NCBI RefSeq assembly: GCF_001425025.1 | Contig: NZ_LMDE01000011.1 | Span: 248,001-312,000, forward strand | Direction: 5' to 3' | Length of the DNA stretch: 64,000 nt | Source: Nocardioides sp. Root122 | Lineage (GTDB): Bacteria > Actinomycetota > Actinomycetes > Propionibacteriales > Nocardioidaceae | Shown here: piece after piece, positions 58,506 through 64,000 of the stretch | Position numbering within the stretch: position 1 is the first letter of the stretch | How the letters are laid out: every line of letters starts with the position of its first letter | The notes under the pieces: model-generated | Database searches by the model: none | What the model saw: the letters and a program-made list of their open reading frames with translations, nothing else | Told to the model about the DNA's origin: nothing | Program-made: the position numbers and the translations under genes

Positions 58506-59324
58506 TCAGCGACCCCGGAACTGCGGCGCGCGCTTCTCCTTCGCAGCCGCGATCCCCTCCTGCAGGTCGGCGGTGGCGAGCGTCATCGGCTGGGCCAGCG
58601 CCTCCCACTGCAGTGCCGACTCGAAGTCGGCGTGGCCACCGTCGGCGAGCGCGATCTTGGTCAGCCGTGCCGCGATCGGAGCGGTCGCCGCCACCTCGGA
58701 CGCGGTGGCGAGCACGTCGTCGAGGAAGGCGTCACCCTCCACGACGCGGGAGACCAGGCCGAGCCGCAACGCCTCGTCGGCCTCCACCACGCGACCGGTG
58801 AGCAGCAGGTCTCGGGCGTGGGCGGGTCCGACCACGTTGGGCAGCAGGTAGGTGCCCGCCATGCCCGCGTGCATCCCGAGCTTGTTGAACGGCAGGCCCA
58901 GCTTGGCGCCGGCCGCGGCGTAGCGGATGTCGCAGGCCAGGGCCAGGCACAGCCCGGCGCCGATCGCGTGCCCGTTGACCGCGGCGATGGTCGGCACCTC
59001 GAGGCGACGGATCGAGAGCCAGGCCCGGTAGAACGGCATCATCCGCGCGCGCAGGTGGTCGACGCTCGCGTCGGGCTCGCTGGCGATCCACGAGGTGTTG
59101 CCGCCCGAGCAGAACGCGCTGCCCGCGCCCGTCACCACCACGACCCGCACGGTGGGGTCGACGGCGAGCGCGTCGATCGCCCGGACCCACGACGAGGTCA
59201 TCTCGTCGCTCATCGCGTTGCGCATGTCGGGGTTGTCGAGGGTCAGCAGGACGACGCCCTCGGAGGGGCGCTCGAGACGCAGGTGGGAGAGGTCGGACGG
59301 GGGCTCTGACAGGTGCTCGGACAT
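58506..59324 (-). CDS. Enoyl-CoA hydratase/isomerase family protein
   Basis: The 272-residue crotonase-fold protein has NPDMRNAMSDEM, the oxyanion region AFCSGGNTSW, and GHAIGAGLCLALACDIRYAA. PFNKLGMHAGMAGTYLLP replaces the more usual second Glu loop, so dehydration specificity is uncertain. TACCCT ends 6 bases before the ATG. It is not near the paa genes, so a PaaG or PaaF role is not supported. Confidence 0.88.
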   Translation of the reverse strand: MSEHLSEPPSDLSHLRLERPSEGVVLLTLDNPDMRNAMSDEMTSSWVRAIDALAVDPTVRVVVVTGAGSAFCSGGNTSWIASEPDASVDHLRARMMPFYRAWLSIRRLEVPTIAAVNGHAIGAGLCLALACDIRYAAAGAKLGLPFNKLGMHAGMAGTYLLPNVVGPAHARDLLLTGRVVEADEALRLGLVSRVVEGDAFLDDVLATASEVAATAPIAARLTKIALADGGHADFESALQWEALAQPMTLATADLQEGIAAAKEKRAPQFRGR

Positions 59325-59343
59325 GGCCTGAGGGTACTGATGC

Positions 59344-59379
59344 CGCTGAGCGTGGAATCAGGCGGTTTCACGCTCAGCG
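59344..59379. repeat. Palindromic element between enoyl-CoA hydratase and DUF5679
   Basis: CGCTGAGCGTGGAA-N8-TTTCACGCTCAGCG: 14-base arms with one mismatch. It lies in a divergent gap, 19 bases from the hydratase start. The hairpin could be an operator or a member of a dispersed intergenic family. Confidence 0.6.
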
Positions 59380-59516
59380 CGTGTGGTGCGTGAGCGTGGG
59401 CCACGCGTGGCGTAGTGTCGGCGACGGAGCACGGGCAGCCGCTCGAGCTCCCCGGCGGGCTTCCCCCACGAGCAACCCCGTCGCGACGACCAAGAGAAAC
59501 AAGCAAGGAGGCCGTC

Positions 59517-59675
59517 ATGGCGGAGACCTGGAGCGGTGAGTTCTACTGCGTCAAGTGCAAGGAGAAGCGCGAGGCGGAGGGCGAGATCAAGGTCAACGAC
59601 AAGGGCACCAAGATGGCCAAGGGCGTGTGCCCGGTCTGCGGTACCAACCTGAACCGCATCCTCGGCAAGGCGTGA
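59517..59675 (+). CDS. DUF5679 zinc-ribbon protein
   Basis: The 52-residue protein has two CxxC pairs (YCVKCKEKR and VCPVCGTNLNRI) and is mostly Lys/Glu between them. It is a conserved short zinc ribbon in actinobacteria. AAGGAGG lies 7 bases before the ATG, and the longer upstream frame is not needed. Confidence 0.88.
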   Translation: MAETWSGEFYCVKCKEKREAEGEIKVNDKGTKMAKGVCPVCGTNLNRILGKA

Positions 59676-59790
59676 CCCTTCACCCCTTGAGCTGACAGCG
59701 GCGGCGACACCTGCGGGTGGCGCCGCCGCTCTGCATTTCCGGCTGTGGAGGACGTCTCGGTCCGTGCCGGCCGGTGGCAGCGTGTGCGGC

Positions 59791-60282
59791 ATGTACGACG
59801 TCCCGCTGCGCGCCCAGCTCGACTGCCCCGAGGAGTGGGCGGGGCCGGTGAGGGCCGCCCTCCTCGCGGCGGGCGTGTCCCCCGACGCCGGCGCTCCGGT
59901 CGGGATCGCCGTCGCGCCCGGGCGGCTGGTGTCGGCGACCGTCGACGACTGGACGGTCGCCTCGCTCCCCCACGTGCTCGTCGGAGTGCGCCCCCAGGCG
60001 GTCGAGGTGGGGCCGTGGGTGGCCCCGGGTGTCGGGCCGTGTGCCCGGTGCGTGGCCGCCGCCGTCCTCGACGACGGCAGCCGCAGCCCGGCGCCACCCC
60101 TCGTCCGTCCGCTGTTGGCGGTGGCAGCCGGGGTCGTGGCGCGCGAGCTCGGGGCCTGGGCACGCAGCGAGACGCCGAGCACGTGGCTCACCTCGTGGCG
60201 CCACGACCACGAGCCGCTGCCGCACCAGCGACGGTGGGAGCGCCACCCCTACTGCGGGTGCGCCTGGTTCGACACGGTGTGA
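59791..60282 (+). CDS. Stand-alone cyclodehydratase/ThiF-tail-like protein
   Basis: The 163-residue protein has GPWVAPGVGPCARCVAAAV and HPYCGCAWF near the C-terminus. These look like the P-C-x-x-C and HPxCGC parts of the TOMM cyclodehydratase or E1-like family, which bind zinc. No leader peptide, YcaO or dehydrogenase gene lies nearby. The start is taken at the ATG at 59791; a GTG at 59764 with GGAGG further upstream is possible. Confidence 0.58.
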   Translation: MYDVPLRAQLDCPEEWAGPVRAALLAAGVSPDAGAPVGIAVAPGRLVSATVDDWTVASLPHVLVGVRPQAVEVGPWVAPGVGPCARCVAAAVLDDGSRSPAPPLVRPLLAVAAGVVARELGAWARSETPSTWLTSWRHDHEPLPHQRRWERHPYCGCAWFDTV

Positions 60283-60298
60283 GGCGGTGCCCCGCCGG

Positions 60299-60466
60299 TC
60301 ACCACCACTCGCTGTCGAGCTTGCTCTCCATCGCGCGGAGGTGCTCGCGCGAGCAGGCGTCGCAGAACGCTCGGCGTCGCCCGTTCTCCACGGCGGTCGT
60401 CCAGGTGAGGGTCTCGCCCTCCGGGGCCTGGGTGCCGCAGAAGGCGCAGGTGACCAGCTCGACCAT
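60299..60466 (-). CDS. Small CxxC-CxxC zinc-ribbon-like protein
   Basis: The 55-residue frame was read directly: it starts MVELVTCAFCGTQAPEGE and has a second pair in FCDACSREHL. Two CxxC pairs 28 residues apart suggest a zinc finger. TAGGCT ends 6 bases before the ATG at 60466. Its end lies 17 bases beyond the convergent cyclodehydratase-like gene. Confidence 0.68.
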   Translation of the reverse strand: MVELVTCAFCGTQAPEGETLTWTTAVENGRRRAFCDACSREHLRAMESKLDSEWW

Positions 60467-60470
60467 GTCA

Positions 60471-60646
60471 CGAGCCTAGCCGGGACCGACGCAGGAGGTC
60501 ACGGCGTGGCGAGGGAGATTGAGCAAGCCCGTCACCGAGCGTGCGAGGTGACGACGGCGCGTCGAAATCCAGACGAGCCTAGCCGGGACCGACGCAGGAG
60601 GTCACTGCGTGGTGAGGGAGACGGCGCGTCGAAATCGAGACGAGCC
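60471..60646. repeat. Nested direct repeats in the gap before the whiB7 group
   Basis: A 48-base unit (60471-60518) is repeated at 60574-60621 with three differences; a 26-base unit beginning ACGGCGCGTCGAAAT is repeated at 60554-60579 and 60621-60646 with one difference. The text resembles the dispersed GTCGAAAT/GAGCAAGCCC intergenic repeats common in Nocardioides-type genomes. No gene is seen here. Confidence 0.65.
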
Positions 60647-60680
60647 GGTACGACGTCACGGTGACGTCGTACCGGCTCGT
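60640..60680. terminator. Near-perfect 41-base palindrome
   Basis: Two 20-base arms (60640-60659 and 60661-60680) match perfectly around a single base; they begin ACGAGCCGG and end CCGGCTCGT. It lies 52 bases downstream of the small ORF that follows whiB7 (minus strand), so it could be the terminator of the whiB7 transcript or an insulator between convergent units. Confidence 0.62.
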
Positions 60681-60731
60681 GCGGTGCTCACCCGCGATCA
60701 GGGCGAGAGCGTTTCCGAGGAAACTTCGTCG

Positions 60732-60926
60732 TCAGATCGAGCGAGCGAGGGCGAGACGCGCCTGCTGCGCGGCCTGCTCGGCCTTGCGGCTCATGCGACG
60801 GGCCATGGTCAGGTGGTGACCACGCCGCAGTTCATGCGCCTCTCCCAGGCGCGCGGACATTTGCGCGCGTGCGAGTTCTTCATTCATGAGATTCATGTCG
60901 GTGCTTCCGTTTCGGTAGGTCTTCAT
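60732..60926 (-). CDS. Short basic helical protein downstream of whiB7
   Basis: The 64-residue protein has a repetitive helical pattern (MNEELARAQMSARLGEAHEL, then SRKAEQAAQQARLALARSI) and is Arg/Ala-rich. It follows whiB7 in the same direction with 82 bases between. Small genes with this C-terminal Lys-Ala-Glu-Gln pattern recur in Nocardioides. Function unknown. The start could be the ATG at 60926 or the one at 60896. Confidence 0.6.
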   Translation of the reverse strand: MKTYRNGSTDMNLMNEELARAQMSARLGEAHELRRGHHLTMARRMSRKAEQAAQQARLALARSI

Positions 60927-61008
60927 TGAGGTGTATTTCCTGTGTTTCCTCGGAGGTGGTTGAGCGGTGGCGCCTGAGGCTGCCCCGTCCTTCTGGGAGC
61001 TGCCCGAC

Positions 61009-61359
61009 CTAGGCGACCTGGAAGGTCTGGTCGGACTTGCGGGGCCGGCCTCGCGGCCGCTTGCGCGGGATCACCACGCCCTGGAGGAAGAGCTCGCCTC
61101 CCCAGACGCCCCACGGCTCACGCCGTTCGAGGGCTCCGTCGAGGCACAGCGCCTGCACGGGGCAGTCGGTGCAGAGGGCCTTGGCGTGCTCCACGTCCGC
61201 GGGGGACTCGGCAAACCACAGCTCTGCGTCGTTGACGCGGCAGGGCAGCAACTCCTCATCCACTCCGGCAGCTGCGTCGTGCAGGGCGCCGAGCGGGGCC
61301 TGGGGCTCCAGCTGGCGTGCGTCGGCAGCTCGATTGCGGTCGAGAACGCTGATGGTCAT
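61009..61359 (-). CDS. whiB7: WhiB7-type [4Fe-4S] transcription regulator
   Basis: The 116-residue protein has the four WhiB cysteines (C40, C63, C66, C72). The EPWGVWGGELF turn (81-91) and AT-hook RPRGRPRK (101-108) are the marks of WhiB7/WblC, the activator of intrinsic antibiotic resistance genes. It binds sigma-A at promoters with an AT-rich box above the -35. The ATG at 61359 has GGAGG upstream. Downstream of uvrD2 exactly as in mycobacteria. Leader control is described separately. Confidence 0.93.
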   Translation of the reverse strand: MTISVLDRNRAADARQLEPQAPLGALHDAAAGVDEELLPCRVNDAELWFAESPADVEHAKALCTDCPVQALCLDGALERREPWGVWGGELFLQGVVIPRKRPRGRPRKSDQTFQVA

Positions 61360-61410
61360 GTGTTCACCTCCTACTCGTTGACCTGATCGCGGGTTTGGGA
61401 AAACTCGGTG

Positions 61411-61455
61411 GGACAAACAGAAAGGCCGCGGATCCCTGGGTGGGTTCCGCGGCCT
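61411..61455 (-). terminator. Intrinsic terminator of the whiB7 leader (attenuator)
   Basis: On the minus strand, AGGCCGCGGA (61446-61455), a 13-base loop, TCCGCGGCCT (61423-61432), then TTTCTGTTTGT. The arms match perfectly. It lies between the upstream ORF stop and whiB7, so it would end transcription before whiB7 unless the ribosome stalls in the leader. Confidence 0.88.
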
Positions 61456-61481
61456 GGAGGCTGCCGGTGCGAGGTGATGAC

Positions 61482-61664
61482 CTAGCTCGACGGACTCCAG
61501 GCGGGAGAACCCGGGAAATCGCCCTTGATGCGAACGATGGCGGCGTCGCCCTGGACGGCCACCACAGCAGCGCCGAAGGCGCGCAGGTGCGCGCAGGGGC
61601 GGCCGAGGGTGGACATGCCGAAGGACGGCGTCCAAGCCGTCATCGTCTTCGTGTAGTTCTCCAT
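61482..61664 (-). CDS. Upstream leader ORF of whiB7 (uORF)
   Basis: A 60-codon frame starts at the ATG at 61664 with AAGGAGG 8 bases before it, a far better ribosome site than most genes here. It reads MENYTKTMTAWTPSFGMSTL at first and stops 26 bases before the terminator stem. In mycobacteria and Streptomyces, slow translation of such an ORF under antibiotics lets RNA polymerase read on into whiB7. It is likely a sensor and not a functional protein. A GTG at 61673 is a less likely start. Confidence 0.82.
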   Translation of the reverse strand: MENYTKTMTAWTPSFGMSTLGRPCAHLRAFGAAVVAVQGDAAIVRIKGDFPGSPAWSPSS

Positions 61665-61738
61665 GGGGGCCACCTCCTTCAGGGCATCGGGCGCGGATCG
61701 TTGTCAGCGATCCCATGCGCGGGGTTGTTGTGAGAGGA

Positions 61739-61768
61739 ACGCTAGACCCTGACCGTCGTCAGGGGCAA
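61739..61768 (-). promoter_or_regulatory. whiB7: whiB7 promoter with AT-rich upstream box
   Basis: On the minus strand: TTGCCC (61763-61768), 18 bases, TAGCGT (61739-61744). Directly above the -35 lies an AT-rich tract (ACCCATTAAATCG), which is where the WhiB7 AT-hook binds in other species, so autoactivation is likely. CCCTGAC-N4-GTCAGGG (61747-61764) lies within the spacer. The transcript begins about 70 bases before the leader ORF. Confidence 0.8.
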
Positions 61769-61783
61769 ACGATTTAATGGGTA

Positions 61784-63910
61784 TTACTCAGAATTTTCTT
61801 CGGACGTCGATCCGAGGGCTTCCTGGACGGGGGTCCCGGCCACCACGGCGAGCACCTGGTCGCCGTACTTGGTGAGCTTGCCGGGCCCCACGCCGCTGAT
61901 CGCTCGCAGCCCCGCGCTGTCCTTCGGGACGTGCTCGGCGATGAGCTGGAGGGTGGCGTCGGTGAAGACCACGAAGGCCGGCACGCTGTCGGCCGAGGAC
62001 CGGGCCAAGCGCCACTCCCGCAGCCGCTCGAACAGCGCCTCGTCGTAGGAGGCGGGGCAGTCCGCGCAGCGACCGGTCTTCTTCTCGTGCGCGGTGGACA
62101 GCGCCCGTCCGCACTCGCGGCAGTGCATCGCGGCGCGGTTGCGCCGGGTGCGCTCGCGCCGCTGCCCGGAGACGCCGGGCACGCCGTCGAGCAGGGGCGC
62201 CAGGAACGGCGAGCTCCCGCGCGTGGCGCGCCCGCCGGGCTCACGGGCGGTGGCCCACGAGACGGCGAGCTCGTCGCGGGCCCGCGTCATCGCGACGTAG
62301 AGCAGGCGCCGCTCCTCCTCGACCTCCGCGGGGGTCGACGCCTGGGCGATCGGCATCATCTTCTCGTGCATGCCGGCAACGAAGACGGCGTCCCACTCCA
62401 GGCCCTTGGCCGAGTGGATCGTGGAGACGGTGACCGCGTCGGCGACAGGGGCGTGCTGCTCACCGGCGCGCCGGTCGAGGTCGTCGACGAACGCGCCGAG
62501 GTCGGCGTCGGGACGCTCGCGGCCGAAGTCGGCGGCCAGGTCGACGAGGGCCTGCAGAGACTCCCAGCGGTTGCGGACCTCTCCCCTGCCCTCGGGCGGC
62601 TGCGTCGAGTGACCCATCTGGGAGAGCACCGCCAGCACGGCGTCGGCGACGGGACCGCCGGCACCGCCGCTGCGCGCGGCCCCCCGGACCAGGGTGATCG
62701 CCTGCCGGACCTCTCCCCGGTCGAAGAAGCGGGCGGCGCCGCGGATGACGTAGGGGATGCCGCGCGCGGCGAGCGCCTCCTCGAAGCGCTCGGACTGGGC
62801 GTTGATGCGGAGCAGCACGGCCATCCGGCTCGCCGGCGTGCCGGAGGCGCGGAGGCCTGCCACCCGGTCGGCCACCGCGTCGGCCTCCGCGACCTCGTCG
62901 GGCGACTCACGGAAGGTGATCGCCGGACCTGCCGGGCGCTGGGCGACGAGGTCGACGCCCTTGCTGGCCGTGCCCGCGAGCAACCTGTTGGCGGCGGCGA
63001 CGACCTCGGGCGTGGAGCGGTAGTTGCGGACGAGCTCGACGCTGGTGGCGCCGGGGAACCGCTGGGTGAAGTCGCGGAGGTAGCGCGCGTCGGCACCGGC
63101 GAAGGAGTAGATCGTCTGCGACGGGTCGCCCACGACGCACAGCTCGTCACGGCCGCCGAGCCAGAGGTCGAGCAGGGCGTGCTGGAGGGGCGAGACGTCC
63201 TGGAACTCGTCGACGACGAACCACTTGTACTGCCGGCGGACCTGCGCGGCCACGGCCTCGTTGTCGGCGAGCAGGCCGGCTGCGAAGAGCAGCACGTCCT
63301 CCATGTCCATCCGGCCCTGGTTGCGCTTGACCTCCTCGTAGGAGTCGAAGGCCCGGGCGACCACGGCAGGGTCGAGGCCGGAGACGGCACGACCGCGGGA
63401 GGCGGCGACGGCGGCATAGGTGTCGGGGGCGACGTTGGAGACCTTGGCCCACTCGATCTCGCTCGCGAGGTCGCGCAGCGTCGCCTGGTCGACGCCGAGC
63501 CGCTGCCGGCGGGCGGCCAGCGCGAGCATCGCCAGCTTGGACTCGGTCAGCTCGGGCAGGTCGCGGTTGTGCACGCGGGGCCAGAAGAAGCGCAGCTGCC
63601 GCAGGGCCGCGGAGTGGAACGTGCGGGCCTGGACGCCGGGAGCGCCGAGCGCCCGCAGCCGCTCGCGCATCTCGCCCGCGGCGCGGGTGGTGAACGACAG
63701 GGCGAGCACCTCGGTCGGCGCATAGAGCCCCGTCGCGACGCCGTGCGCGATCCGGTGGGTGATCGCCCGGGTCTTGCCGGTGCCGGCACCGGCCAGGACC
63801 CGGACCGGGCCACGGAGCGCCTCGGCGACCTGTCGCTGCTCGGGATCGAGCGCTTCGAGCAACGTCGGCTCCTGCGGGACTTCGGGGGTGACTGGGCGGG
63901 CGAGCGCCAC
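61784..63910 (-). CDS. uvrD2: UvrD2-type DNA helicase with HRDC domain
   Basis: The 708-residue superfamily 1A helicase has Walker A GAGTGKT (41-47), DEFQDVSPLQ, GDPSQTIYSFAGAD and VSTIHSAKGLEWD, VAMTRARDEL motifs. C-terminal to these it has a four-cysteine motif (CRECGRAL, CADC) and an HRDC domain (ISGVGPGKLTKYGDQVL), which together define mycobacterial-type UvrD2. It unwinds DNA in repair. GTG start at 63910. whiB7 follows, as in M. tuberculosis. Confidence 0.94.
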   Translation of the reverse strand: MALARPVTPEVPQEPTLLEALDPEQRQVAEALRGPVRVLAGAGTGKTRAITHRIAHGVATGLYAPTEVLALSFTTRAAGEMRERLRALGAPGVQARTFHSAALRQLRFFWPRVHNRDLPELTESKLAMLALAARRQRLGVDQATLRDLASEIEWAKVSNVAPDTYAAVAASRGRAVSGLDPAVVARAFDSYEEVKRNQGRMDMEDVLLFAAGLLADNEAVAAQVRRQYKWFVVDEFQDVSPLQHALLDLWLGGRDELCVVGDPSQTIYSFAGADARYLRDFTQRFPGATSVELVRNYRSTPEVVAAANRLLAGTASKGVDLVAQRPAGPAITFRESPDEVAEADAVADRVAGLRASGTPASRMAVLLRINAQSERFEEALAARGIPYVIRGAARFFDRGEVRQAITLVRGAARSGGAGGPVADAVLAVLSQMGHSTQPPEGRGEVRNRWESLQALVDLAADFGRERPDADLGAFVDDLDRRAGEQHAPVADAVTVSTIHSAKGLEWDAVFVAGMHEKMMPIAQASTPAEVEEERRLLYVAMTRARDELAVSWATAREPGGRATRGSSPFLAPLLDGVPGVSGQRRERTRRNRAAMHCRECGRALSTAHEKKTGRCADCPASYDEALFERLREWRLARSSADSVPAFVVFTDATLQLIAEHVPKDSAGLRAISGVGPGKLTKYGDQVLAVVAGTPVQEALGSTSEENSE

Positions 63911-64000
63911 CCTAGACGCCGCTGCCGACAGCGGCCCCGGCCCGGTCGGCGTACCTGTGGAGAGGCCGGAGCGGGCGGCCGGTGTGAGGTCGGCGACCCC
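63911..64000. other. Window end; no supported gene
   Basis: The 90 bases upstream of uvrD2 hold no ORF I can defend. They may be the uvrD2 promoter or the start of the next gene, which would lie outside the window. Confidence 0.5.

Overview
The window is a 64 kb piece of a high-GC actinobacterial chromosome, most likely Nocardioides or a close relative in the Propionibacteriales. The grounds are the very high GC content, a PPA1309-family gene, F420-type LLM oxidoreductases, a WhiB regulator, and the uvrD2-whiB7 gene order known from mycobacteria. About 70 protein genes and one tRNA are supported. There is no phage, insertion sequence or CRISPR array. No database search could be run, so family names come from motifs and known gene order.

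Region 1 (1-8.5 kb) is a phenylacetate catabolism cluster. paaABCDE and a paaI-type thioesterase run leftward as overlapping genes. paaZ runs rightward. A TetR-type GACCGATCGGTC palindrome lies between paaA and paaZ. Region 2 (8-19.5 kb) holds small membrane and envelope proteins, two LLM flavin/F420 oxidoreductases, a CDF metal transporter, a racemase, a large FAD-NAD(P)/TTC38-like fusion protein, a carboxylate-amine ligase and a fatty acid desaturase. Region 3 (19.6-24.2 kb) looks like an envelope and stress block: an acidic peptide, a Thr-rich membrane protein, a holin-superfamily protein, DUF3618, a metallo-beta-lactamase-fold hydrolase, DUF4383, and a histone-H1-like PAKKA-repeat protein.

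Region 4 (24-33 kb) has a divergent LysR/EamA pair, a GNAT fused to a degenerate acyl-CoA synthetase (Pat-like lysine acetyltransferase), and pta-ackA. Region 5 (33-40.5 kb) has a glycosyltransferase, a SulP transporter facing a MerR gene, a mercury-type MerR operon, and a RetSat/CrtI-like oxidoreductase under a TetR gene. Region 6 (40.5-47.2 kb) is a coherent reactive-sulfur detoxification cluster. Thioredoxin, DUF302 and a CstR-like regulator run leftward. Rhodanese, persulfide dioxygenase, TauE, MMPL, a Cys-rich peptide and DUF2892 run rightward. The two arms share a promoter region with three C-tract/G-tract operators.

Region 7 (47.2-59.7 kb) is mostly core genome: a flavin monooxygenase, a tautomerase behind a clear operator, initiator tRNA, UPF0182, PPA1309, a YlbL-like protease, MoaE, a zincin, two Nudix/YgjP-type genes, a PHP protein and an enoyl-CoA hydratase. 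Region 8 (59.7-64 kb) ends with small Cys-rich genes, repeats, and whiB7 downstream of uvrD2. whiB7 has a full attenuator leader: promoter, 60-codon upstream ORF, and a terminator hairpin with a U-tract.

Across the window, 13 genes carry a TANNNT hexamer 5-7 bases before the start codon, which points to widespread leaderless transcription. The most promising items for novelty are the YdhS-TTC38 fusion with its perfect operator, a possible small RNA near 58.4 kb, the leader ORF in front of merR, and an orphan cyclodehydratase-like gene.
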